NCBI GenBank assembly: GCA_030068075.1
Contig: CM057826.1
Coordinates: 73,815,312 to 73,879,311 of the forward strand
Origin: Paguma larvata
Taxonomy: Eukaryota > Chordata > Mammalia > Carnivora > Viverridae
Direction of reading: 5' to 3'
Length of the DNA stretch: 64,000 nucleotides
Positions 46,992-57,900 of the stretch are shown here, in pieces; the first letter of the stretch is position 1; the number at the start of each line of letters is the position of its first letter. Made by a program: the position numbers and the translations under genes. The notes beneath the pieces are model-generated. The model made no database searches, had not been told where the DNA came from, and saw only the letters and a list, made by a program, of their open reading frames with translations.

Positions 46992-49900
46992 ACAAACCCC
47001 CTAAAACTCTTATTTGTTGCCCAGAGCATGTGTGAATTTGGCCCTCAGTTTCATTTGTTTGATATTTTCACATTTCATGGTTCACTTAGCTCCTATGAGT
47101 CAGATGAAACATTTTTAAAATCTATTCTTATCTCTTATTTGCATATATGTTTATTTTATAAGCCTGGAATTTTCACATTAACTTTCTGACCACAATGTCG
47201 AAGTCTCATGATAGAGTATGAACATATTTAACAATTCTGTCTATAATGCAATCTCTAAAAATATTTTTTATGCGTAGTTTACAAAATGTGCAAATGTCTA
47301 AGAAGTGAGGCAGATGTATACTTAGGAAAAAACAAAGTTTAATAGGACTCGAAAATTATTTAGAAAGCTAGATGTACGATAATATTTGGTAGTTTTTTAA
47401 AAACAAAGGAAAAATGTAAAATCTTAAAGTGAAATTAGTATGGGGCTACAGAAGGATCAACAATGAAGAATTGGTAGAATGGCTTTATTTTCTGAATGGA
47501 GAATGACTAACGGAGAACTTGAATCAAACAATTAACCTCCCTATGTCATCCACTACTACTCATCTGTAATATTTAGCTGAATATTTCTTCCTGTCTTCAA
47601 TTTCCTCTTCTATGTTTAGACAATAAGTATCCAGAGTATTCCCAATATTGGAGTGATTGGCTTGTATGATTTCGTTGGAGGCTGGAGCTACTACCTGTGT
47701 CCACAAGTGTAACTGGAAACAGCAAAAAAAGGAAATATGTAAGAGTGATTAAATTTTACTTTTCTCTTCTGCCAAGAATCAACAATTGTTTTCTAAATAT
47801 CCCAGTTATGCTCTAAGAGTTTTCCATGTCGTCTTAGTCAAAAAAGGACTGTTCAAGATGACATTCTGCTATTTCTTATTTTTCTCCATCTGTGTCTTAC
47901 ACAGCGAATGTGCTCACATACAAGTCAAAACAAGATTTGTTTTGTTCTGACAGCACCAGAGTCAAACTTCACTCTAAAAATCAAGCTCTTCTGTTTCATA
48001 TCTACTATAACTGATCACTAAAAATTCTAGAAAATTCAGATGTGCCCTGGTAGCTTGGTTTACATATGTAAATAAAAAGATTTTGCTTGTCTCTTTCACA
48101 GATAGTCTAATTTCATTGTGACAACAGTAGCAATCAGATGATTTGAGGTTTCATAGCCAGAGTATATTCTAGGAAATCTTTAAGGAACAGACAAGAAAAT
48201 AAATAAATACAGAGATTGCAAAGAAATAGTACTAATCCATGCCACCTAGAAGGTTATTTAGGTTGTTAGAAAGAAAGAAACTGTATACTAATTTAAAATG
48301 AGTTCAAATTTGCTCATATAGAGCATATGCCATAATTCAAAGCGAGCTAACAAAATATCATAGGAATCTTTAAGCCATGTACTTTAATAACAGAATATGA
48401 CATGAAAGATCATATCACAGCCTACTACTACTATCTTTATGTAATTAGGTAATTGTACAAGATTTCTAATAGTGCCTTTATATTGTCCTTTAAGAATTCA
48501 TTCTCTTGTCTTATTAACTTTTGCTGCCTACCAAAATGAAGTAAATGACTCAGATCAAGCTCAGGCCAGTCCACTGAAAATTCCATTAATTTTGTCCCAA
48601 GGAAGATTGTTTCAGTACCCCACTGCAAAATAATAATACTTTTGTAAATACTCTTTCTTCTGGCTCCAAAGATTTTTACAAATGTCGCCTAGGATTTTGA
48701 AATGTGAAAAAACCATTTAAAAATCAAACATTATGTAACATGAAAAATGAGTAAGACCTTGATAGAGATTATGAATGTGATCACACTTTTAAGAAACAAC
48801 AATCAGTTTTATAAATTCATGAACTGATATTCTTCTGCTTCAAATTTTATCTACAATGCCATTAGCAGTCAGGACTGTCTGCAGCAAACCAACCGACAAA
48901 TGAGTAAGAAAGGCTCTCAAACAAATAAGAAAGGCTCTCTTTAGCCTGGTGAAACAGCAGGAAGCCTGGCCCTCTCCCCTGAGCTACACCCAGCTGCTTC
49001 TCCATGTGCTGACTAGGAGCAATGCTCCTGCAGTCGAGAGTACAGCACTATAGGAATGATGTTCATAGTGAGGAGAAAAATGATCAGGGGAGCTAAGACA
49101 CTACTGAGAAACTATCCATGTGATGATGGTGGCTCTTTTTGTTTTTAGGGGGTCTCCTCTAATGCCCAGTCCTATCCAGTGACCACTATCGTCTGGATCT
49201 GTTTCATGTACCTTTGATAGATACTAAACAAACTGCTTTATCATAACAGACAGAAGTTATAAAAATACAGATGCAGCCTCTCTTATATTTTCATCCTTTT
49301 ATTTCTGCTCCATAATCTTACTACTTCTGCCTTTAGGCTCTTTGTGTTAAGGCTGCTATCACTTTTTCTGGCATCCTTCACTGCCTTGGGTTTAGACAGA
49401 AAAAACATTTATCTTCTTTCTTTTACACTATCCCTGAACTTCATGCCCTCACCAAATGCTATACGATACCTCAATTACAACTCTTTTTATGTTTATTATG
49501 ACTATTATAGTGTATGTCTCTATTTGGGTCTCTAAACTTTGTGAAGAAAAGTGAAATACTTGCTTTAACATTTTTAAACCCAGCGCTGAAGCTGAGTGTT
49601 CATGGAAAGTTGTTCGAAGCAGACTGAATGGAACAGTACCCATTAGTGTCTATTTCTTTTATGGTCTTACCCAAAAGACATTATAATGCTTTTAATACTT
49701 ACAGTATTTCAAAATTATAACTCTTTTTCCAGGAATAAGAGGGTAATTACTTTTCAATTCTGATATCAAGACCAAAAATATCCATGACAAACGTGGGACT
49801 TAAGTTGCCATCATTAAAATGGGGTCCACCCACTTTAAAATTTTAGGAGAAATTAGTCTTCAGTCAAGATTTTTATCATAACAGTGGAAACAAAACTAAC

Positions 49901-50282
49901 TTGCAACAAAATAATTCATTACAAAACTATTTATTGAGGGGGTTTGGGGAGCTTCAGCTGCCCAAGAAGAATATTGGGAAACTCACAGAGACTCAGGCAG
50001 AAACTGACAGAGAACAAACAAGTTCTGCCCAGAAGGCTGTCACTTGTGCCATCAATGTTGAGTAACCGTGGCTACTCTCGTCTCTACCACAGTCTCTACA
50101 AAGTTGTCATAAACTTGCTAGTTCCTTTGAATCATTCACCCCAAATTCAAATTCAACAGTCACTGTCTAATGGGCTAGACCTGGGTACCATAACAATTTT
50201 CTGCCAGGTAGGTGGGAGAGAAAAATAGGTGTCCCCTTTAATTTAAAGGAGACCAAAGTTGAGAAAAGAGGATATTACATTA
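46001..50282. other. Unique non-coding DNA, the longest repeat-poor stretch
   Basis: More than 4 kb without a recognised retrotransposon apart from a CA microsatellite (46959-46985). Open frames such as 46339-46575, 46938-47189, 48437-48628, 49344-49535 and 49944-50228 (94 codons) show no domain I recognise. A TTTGCTGACTC-type old-repeat motif is possible near 46640-46740. No exon pattern can be supported. Confidence 0.5.
46959..46985. repeat. (CA)n microsatellite
   Basis: Uninterrupted CA dinucleotides followed by GACACACAAACC. The open frame 46938-47189 starts in it and is not a gene. Confidence 0.93.
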
Positions 50283-50755
50283 GCCATGGTTCTCCAGAGA
50301 AAGACAGCTAATGGGATATGCTTATATGAAGACATTTATTATGAGAATTAGCTTATGTGATGATGGAGGCTGAGATGCCCCACAATCTGCCTTCTGCAAG
50401 CTGGAAACATAGCAGAGAGCAGTATAATTTCAGGCCAGGTTTGCACTCCTCTGAGAACCAAGGGGGCTGATGGTGTAAACCCCGGTTCCAGGGCAGGAGA
50501 AAACTGATGTCCCAGCACAAGCAGGCAGGCAGGAAGCAAAAAGACTGATTTCCTCCTTCCACCATCTTTTTATTCTACTCTGGCCTTCAATGGACTGGAT
50601 GATGCCATCCACCTGGGGGAGGGCAATCTACTACACTGGATCACTGATTCAAACACTAACTGCATCTGGAAATACCCTCACAGAAACACCCAGAAATTAT
50701 GTTCATTCTGGGCAATACTTGGCCCAGTCAAGCTGACACATAAAAAATTATCACA
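50283..50755 (+). repeat. Ancient interspersed repeat, second copy of the family at 34685-35475
   Basis: Begins CATGGTTCTCCAGAGAAAGA, then CATTTATTATGAGAATTAGC, GGAGGCTGAGATGCCCCACA, ATCTGCCTTCTGCAAGCTGG, TTCAATGGACTGGATGATGC, and ends AGTCAAGCTGACACATAAAA. Landmark order equals that of the SINE-split copy at 34.7 kb. The GC-rich open frames on its minus strand (50348-50612) are artefacts of the repeat. Confidence 0.78.
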
Positions 50756-51137
50756 AATGTGAAACCAGGAAATACCAGAGATTTACTGTAATTAGACTCA
50801 CTGAGGTCCTGACCCATTTAAGATTCTGATTCTGTTACCAAAATATTTCTCTACTCTTCAGATTTTAGTATTTTAGACTTTTCACATCCAAATTATAAAA
50901 TATATAAAGTAGAAACAGGAATGTGGACAATTGATGGATTGGGTTCCAGAGGTTTTTTTTTTTTTTTTTATCCCTTCCACTGTGTCTCCACATAAAACAG
51001 AAAATATCTTTTCATATTTAGGAGTTTCACTTAATTTTTTTAATCATAGTGTTCATCCAAACTTTTGAAACCAACATCTCTATAAGCAATTTCCAATCCA
51101 CATACATATGCTAATCAAAAATAAAAAGAAAAGTTTC

Positions 51138-51320
51138 TTTTTTTAATTTGTTAATTAATTAATTTATTTTTAGTTTATATCCAAGTTAGTTACCATATAG
51201 TGTAGTAACGATTTCAGGAGTAGAATTTAGTGATTCATCACATACATATAACATCCACTGCTCCTCACAAAAGGTGCCCTCCTTACTGCCCCTGGCCCAT
51301 TTAGCCCATTCACCCACGCA
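51138..51320 (-). mobile_element. L1 3' terminal fragment, antisense
   Basis: AATTAATTAATTTATTTTTA leads into GTTAGTTACCATATAGTGTA, AGGAGTAGAATTTAGTGATT and AAGGTGCCCTCCTTACTGCC, the complement of the L1 3' UTR as seen at 45.0-45.1 kb. Similar A/G-rich words flank it (AAAAGAAAAGTTT near 51125, AAAAGAGAAAGTTT near 51323), a plausible TSD. Confidence 0.88.
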
Positions 51321-51907
51321 CAAAAAAGAGAAAGTTTTTAATTTACAAGGCTAATTCATAAAAATCTGCTTACCGCATGATAGAAAATAATGTTGTTTTA
51401 AGATTAGGGATCAAACTAAACAACCACAGTCATTTTGAAGACATTTCAAGAATATTTGTTGGAAAAAGCTTGTTTAATTAGAGAAAATTAAGGACATATC
51501 TGTGACTTCCGTAGAGAAGATAAAGGATTTTTCACATTCGGCAAAAAGAAGTCACACAAAGGGAGAAAGTATCAGTGTGAAAAGGAAACCTAGATGTATA
51601 TATGTGTGATATTATTTGAAATACAATTCGCTCAACTCAACAAATAAAATACAGTAAGGGAAAGTGGAGGAAAATGTGACACATCAGTTTGCAATAAGCA
51701 GGACAAGCTGCTACTTTAGTCACTAAGAGTCACAACAGACCCAGCTATTATCTGGAAGAGGATATATAAGCAGGCTGAAAAATGAGTCCTTCATATACAA
51801 GTACAGGATGATAATAATCAGGAAGATTTTTCCAAGCAAGAGTATATCAATCAGGCATTTATAGTGTCTCATAATTATAATGATATTGGCATTGTTTTCT
51901 GAACAAT
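51321..51907. other. Non-coding DNA without recognised features
   Basis: Unique AT-rich sequence between an L1 3' end and a short SINE. No gene supported. Confidence 0.45.
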
Positions 51908-51921
51908 TAAGAGTTTCTTAA

Positions 51922-52036
51922 GGGATGCCTGAATGGCTCAGTTAGTGGAACTGCAGTATATCAAGAGTTTGATCTCAGGGTCATAAGGAGTAGGAGATCC
52001 ACACTAGGAGTAGAGATTACATTAAAAAAAAAAAAA
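51922..52036 (+). mobile_element. Short tRNA-derived CAN-SINE variant, with TSD
   Basis: Head GGGATGCCTGAATGGCTCAG, then GTTTGATCTCAGGGTCATAAG and TAGGAGTAGAGATTACATT, followed directly by poly-A. The AGAGATTAC ending, lacking the CT-rich 3' part of the other SINEs here, marks a different, older CAN-SINE type. AAGAGTTTCTTAA is repeated at 51909-51921 and 52037-52049. Confidence 0.85.
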
Positions 52037-52049
52037 AAGAGTTTCTTAA

Positions 52050-52459
52050 AAAGTAAAGTAGGTGAGAAAAATATCAGCTGACCAAACTATTAAGACCATC
52101 ATATACTACAATACTCCAAAAACGTTATCCTGTGTCCTCTTGGAATGAATTAAAATAAGCTGCCTATATATCTGTTACTCTCACTTCATATGCACAGCAA
52201 ATAAAACATACTTATTATGATTGTTAGCATTCTGGGAAAAAGAATTGTGCAAAATATACACCTAAAGTTTTATATTTAATTTTTTTTTCCATCTAAAGAC
52301 AAATCTAAGGTTTTCTTGATTCTGGTTCATGTTAGGAAAATATTTTGCCTTAACTTGAAAAGTCCGGACTACTATTTTTTAAAAAATCATCATCATAAAG
52401 ACTGGCACTATTAGCCTTCAAAAAAACTTGATAAATATTTTAAAAACTAGCCCCCTCCT
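52050..52459. other. Non-coding DNA before the second L1
   Basis: AT-rich with no recognised feature. The last bases before the L1 (GCCCCCTCCTTGGGGCGC) form a short GC-rich inverted repeat. Confidence 0.45.
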
Positions 52460-53990
52460 TGGGGCGCTATGGTGAGAGAGGGGCCAAGATGGCGGGAAGC
52501 ATGGAAGTTCGCTGCTGCTCTCCTCCTGAAATGCAGATAGATCAGCACCAAACCATCTTGCATACCTAGAAAACTGATCTGAGGATGAATACAACAATCT
52601 GCACAATTTGAACCACAGAAATGCGCAGGAACGTGGTGCAGAGAGGTAAACTGGGGGAGAGAGAAGCCGCGGAAGGGTGGGAGCTGTTCTTGTTTGCAGA
52701 GAGAGAACAGTGACAGGGAAGAGTATAGGAAAAGCACTACCCCCAAACGCAGCTGGAGAGAAAGATAAAGAGGGGAAACACTCACAAGGAACGGAACAAG
52801 AAAGGGAGAAAGGAGAAAGGAGAGGATTTCAGTACCATTAAGATTCTATAAACAGGTGAGCTCAGAGTCAGAAACTATGTGACCTGGATACCTGGCGGTG
52901 CTCTGGTGGGAAGGGTGAATCTCCAGGAGTAGACAGTGGGTTTCTCGGGGTCCTTGGGCCACAACGGGGAGGGGCGGTTCCCCTGTCACGAGGACATTTG
53001 GTAGAAGCTGGGCAGCCTCCCCACAGGCAAAGTCCCAGTGGAGCCTATATTACAGCCAGGTTTGCTGGTGTTGGAACAAGGTCGCTAACGGGCAGTGAAG
53101 CCAGGCGCCAGATGCGTGTTGTGATTTACCACAGTCCTTGAACCGCTGCTGCTACAAGATCACGCAGCGTTTTTCTGGCACCTAGGCGCAGTCTCTCGGC
53201 CCTTGCGGCGGTGCAGTTCCGAGCTGGTCAAAGCTGCAGGGCCCTCAGAAGTGAGACCAATCTGACATAAAATTCGGGACAGAGGTGCCGCTTGGCGGGC
53301 TGACAGCTTAATCGCGGACAGTGTAGAAGCGGGGAGTGCGTGGAAACTGGAGACAAAGTAGAGGCGCTTGACTGCGGGTTGGAGAGAGCACAGAGTTCTG
53401 ATGCTAAAGACTGGAAAGCTGGGTGACGCCACTTTCACCTCTTCTGCGCATGCACATAGACGCAAATGCGCGCCACATCAATCCACCCTAGTAAACTAAG
53501 CAGCGCCACCTAGTGGAGAATAGAGCTGTTACACCAACCACCATCCAATTGCGCAAATTAAGAGACCACAAGTCTCTACACCTGCTTGTTTACGAACTAT
53601 AAAAGGCTTCATAATTTGACTTCTAGGGTAAACTGGATGTAATTTCATTTGGATTTCATTCTGTTTGTTGGCCCATCTATTCATTTTTTTTCTTCTCTTA
53701 TTCTTGGATACAGAAAGATAAAAAAATTAGTTTTATTTTCCATTTTAGATAAAAGATATTTCTTTAATTATTTTCTACTATTTTACTGTATACATCTTTT
53801 TTAAAATTTTAATTGTTTTCCTACTTTTTCCCCTCTCTTTCTTTTCTTTTCTTTCCCTTTTTTCTCTATTCTATCAAGCTTCTTTCAACAACCAGACCAA
53901 AACACACCTAGAATCTAGTTTACTTTATTTGATTTTTTTGTGTGTTGTTTTTAATTTTTTTAATTGAATTTTTTATTTTATTAATTCTTT
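52460..53990 (+). promoter_or_regulatory. L1 5' UTR (internal promoter region) of copy 2
   Basis: Starts with GGGGCCAAGATGGCGGGAAG, a CAAGATGGCGG block matching the YY1-site type known in L1 5' UTRs. It is more CpG-rich than the rest of the window (for example 53100-53300) and is followed by a T-rich segment before ORF1. It keeps more CpGs than copy 1, suggesting less decay. Present activity is unknown. Confidence 0.62.
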
Positions 53991-54003
53991 TTCTTCCTCC
54001 AAA

Positions 54004-54900
54004 ATGAAGAAACAAAGGAATTCACCCCAAAAGAATGAACAGGAAGAAATGACAGTCAGGGACTTGATAAACACAGATATAAGCGAGATATTTGAACCAG
54101 AATTTAGATCACAATAATAAGGATACCAGCTAGGGTTGAAATAAAAGCATAGAAACCCTATCTACAGAGATAAAAGAAGTAAAATCTAGTCAGGACAAAA
54201 TTAAAAATATTATAACTGAGATGCAACCTCGAATGTATGCCATGGTGGCAAGGATGGACAAAGCAGAGCAGTGAATCAGCAATATAGAGGACAAACTTAG
54301 GGAGAATAATGAAGTAAAAAAAAGGGGAAACTAAGGCAAAAGAGCACAATATAAGAATTAGAGAACTCAGTGACTCATTAAAAAGGAAAAACATCAGAAT
54401 CATACGGGTCCCAGAAGAAGAAGAGAGAGCTGGGTAGAGGGTTTATGTAGGTAAATCATAGCAGAAAACTTTCCTACCCTGGAGAAAGACACAGATATCA
54501 ATATTCAGGAAGCACAGAGAGCTCCCAATAAATTCCATAAAAACCAACCATCAGCAAGGCGTATCATAGTCAAATTCACAAAATACACAGACAAGGAAAG
54601 AATTATGAAAGCAGCAAGAGGAAAAATAAAGTCCTTAACCTGGAAGGGAAGACATTTTAAGTTCACAGCAGACCTATCCACAGAAACCTGGCAGACCAGA
54701 AAGGAGTAGCAGGATATATCCAATGTGCTGAATCAGAAAAAAATATGCAGCCAAGAATTCTTTATCCAGCAAGGATGTCATTCAAAATAGAAGGAGACAT
54801 AAAAGAGTTTCCCAGACAAACAAAAACTAACGGAGTTTGTAACCACTAAGCCAGTCCGATAAATTTTAAGGGGGACTCTCTGAGGGGAGAAAAGATGAAA
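54004..54900 (+). pseudogene. L1 ORF1 remnant, copy 2
   Basis: Homologous to the L1 RNA-binding protein. The start ATG at 54004 reads MKKQRNSPQKNEQEE and meets a stop after 39 codons (CACAATAATAAG context near 54110-54121). Later landmarks, FSRQT-like and KPVR-like segments near 54800-54865, line up with the ORF1 C-terminus of copy 1. Broken by several stops and frameshifts. Confidence 0.8.
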
Positions 54901-54981
54901 CAAAACAAAAAAGATCAAAAGCAACAAAGACTTGAAATGACCAGAGAACACTACCAGAAACTCCAACTCTACAGGCAACAA

Positions 54982-57900
54982 AGGGCAGTAAGTTCATATC
55001 TTTCACTACTCACTTTAAATGTCAATGGACTAAATACTCCAACCAAAAGACATAGAGTAACAGAATGGATAAGAAACCAAGATGCATCCATATGCTGTTT
55101 ACAAGCGACCTATTTTAGACCTAAAGAAACCTTCAGATTGAAAGTAAGGGGATGGAGAATCATCTATCATGCTAATGGTTGCCAAAAAAAAAAAAAAAAA
55201 AAAAAAGCCATAGTAGCCATACTTATATCAGACAATCTAGATTTTAAATTAAAGACTGTAACAAGAGATGAAGAAGGGCTTCACATCATAATTGATGGTT
55301 TTATCCACCAAGAAGATCAAACAATTATAAACATTTATGACCCCAATGTGAAAGCATAATATATAAATCAATTAATCAAAAACAGCAAGAAACTCATTGA
55401 CAATAATACTATAATACTAGGGGACCTCAACATCCACTTACAGCAATGGACAGATCATCTAAGCAGAAAATCAAAAAGGAAACAATGGCTTTGAATGACA
55501 CACTGGACAAGACGGACTTAACAGATATATCCAGAACATTTCATCCTAGAGCACCAGAATACACATCCTTCTCGAGTGCACATGGAATATTCTCCAGAGA
55601 GATCACATACTGGGACACAAATCAGCCCTTGACAAGTACAAAAAGATCGAGATCATACAATGCATATTTTCAGACCACAACGCTATGAAACTCGAAACTA
55701 AACACAGGAAAAATTTTGGGAAGATAACAAATACTTGGAGACTAAAGAACATCCTACTAAGGAATTAATGGGTTAACCAAGAAATTAAAGAGGAAATTAA
55801 AAAGTACATGGAAGCCAATGAAATTGATAACACCACAGCCCAAAACCTCTGGGACACAGCAAAGGCAGTCATAAGGGTGAACTACATAGCAATCCAGATA
55901 CACAACCTAACCTTATGCCTTAAAAAGCTGGAAGAAGAATCGCAAATAAAACCCTAAACCAGCAGAAGGCAGGAAATAATAAAGATTAGAGCAGAAATCA
56001 ATGGTATCGAAACCAAAGAAACAGTAGAACAGCTCAATGAACCCAGGAGCTGGTTCTTTGAAAGAATTAACAAAATTGATAACCCTCTAGCTAGTATGAT
56101 CAAAAAGAAAAAGGAAAGAACCCAAATAAATAAAACGTAGAAAAAAAGAGGAGAGATCACAACCAACATTGCAGAAATACAAACAATAATAAGAGAATAT
56201 TATGAGCAATTAGATGCCAATAAAATGGGCAGTCTGGAAGAAATGGACAAATTCCTAGAAACAAATAAACTACCAAAACTGAAACGAGAAGAAATAGAAA
56301 ATTTGAACAGAATCGTAACTAGTAAAGAAATTGAATTAGTAATCAAAAATCTCCCAAACACCAAGAGTCCAGGGCCAGATGGTTTTCCAGGGGAATTCTA
56401 CCAAACACTTAAACAAGAGTTAAGATATCTTCTCTTGAAACTGTTTCAAATATAGAAATGAGAGGAAAACTTCCAAACGCTTTCTAGGAAGCCAGCATTA
56501 CTTTGATTCCCACTAGACAAAGACCCCACTGAAAAGGAGAACTACAGACCAATTTCCCTGGTAAAATGATGAGGATGCAAAAATCCTCAACAAGATATTT
56601 GCCAACTGGCTCCAAAAACACATTAAAAAGATTATTTACCACGACTAAGTGGGATTTATACCTGGAATGCAGGGCTGATTCAATATCTGCAAAACAATCA
56701 ATGTGATTCATCACATCACAAAAAGAAAAAACAAGAACCACATTAACTGATACTCTCAATAGATACAGAGAAAGCATTTGACGAAACACAGCATCCTTTC
56801 TTGATAAAAACCCTCATGAAAGTAGGGATAGAAGGACCATACCTCGAGATCATAAAAGCCATATATGAAAGACTGAACGCTTATATCATCCTCAATGGGG
56901 AAAAACTGAGAGCTTTCCCCCTACGGTCAGAAACACAACACGGATGTCCATTCTCGCCACTTTTATTCAACATAATGTTGGAAGTCTTAGACTCAGCAAT
57001 CAGACAACACAAAGAAATAAAGGCATCCAAATCAGCCAGGAGGAGGTCAATCTTTCACTCTTCGCAGATGACATGATATTCTATATGGAAAACCCAAAAG
57101 ATTCCACCAAAAAACTGCTAGAACTTATTCATGAATTCAGCAAAGTCACAGGATATAAGAAGAATGCACAGAAATCAGGTGAATTTCTATACACCAATAA
57201 TGAAGCAAAAGAAAGACAAATCAAGGAATCGATCCCATTTACAATTACGCCAAAAACCATAAAATACCTAGGAATAAATCTAACCAAAGAGGTGAAAAGT
57301 CTATACACTGAAAACTACAGAAAGCTTATGAAAGAGATTGAAGACACACACACAAAAATGGAAAAATATTACATGTTCCTAGATAGGAAGAACAAATATT
57401 GATAAATGTCAATACTACCCAAAGCAATTTACATATTCAATGCAATACCTATCAAAATATCACCAGAATTCTTCATAGAGCCAGAACAAACAATCCTAAA
57501 ACCTGTATGGAAACAGAAAAGACCCCAAATAGCCAAAGCGATCTTGAAAAAGAAAACCGAAGCTGGAGGCATCACAATCCCAAGTATTTAGCTCTATTAC
57601 AAAACTATAATCATCGAGACAGTATAGTTCTGGAACAAAAACAGACACTCAGAGCAAAGGAACAGAATAGAGAACCCAAAAATGGACCCATATATGTATG
57701 GCCAACAAATCTTTGACAAAGTAGGAAAGAGTATCCAGTGGAATAAAGACAGTCTCTTCTGCAAATGGTGCTGGGAAAACTGAACAGTGACATCCAGAAA
57801 AATGAACCTGGACCACTTTCTTACATTATACACAAAAATAAACTCAAAATGGATGAAAGACCTAAATGTAAGACAGGAAACCATCAAAATCCTAGAGGAT
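54982..57900 (+). pseudogene. L1 ORF2 remnant, copy 2, truncated at the C-terminus
   Basis: The start codon aligned with copy 1's ATG is AGG (54982-54984). The endonuclease N-terminus follows in the frame 54895-55359 (TLNVNGLNTPTKRHRV, then QDASICCLQATYF). The RT frame 56944-57402 holds an intact FADD motif (57061-57072). A frameshift separates the RT segment [12 protein letters not shown] (56801-57076 frame) from FADD. A 30-bp stretch present in copy 1 near 41060 is deleted here. The C-terminal region is lost. Confidence 0.9.

Larger units (their letters stand above)
52460..57900 (+). mobile_element. L1 copy 2, 5'-complete but lacking its 3' end
   Basis: Begins near GAGAGGGGCCAAGATGGCGG, with the same 5' UTR as copy 1 (CTGAAATGCAGATAGATCAG, CACTTTCACCTCTTCTGCGC), then ORF1 and ORF2 remnants. 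L1 similarity stops at CATCAAAATCCTAGAGGA (about 57882-57900), within the ORF2 C-terminal region. No L1 3' UTR follows, only A/AATA-rich DNA to about 57995. Loss of the 3' end with an intact 5' end is the reverse of usual L1 truncation. Confidence 0.93.

Noticed and set aside
50348..50612. Three overlapping minus-strand open frames in GC-richer sequence
   Set aside because: They lie inside the ancient interspersed repeat at 50283-50755 and have no protein-like features.
53160..53465. 101-codon GC-rich minus-strand open frame
   Set aside because: It is antisense to the L1 5' UTR of copy 2, which is CpG- and GC-richer and therefore stop-poor.
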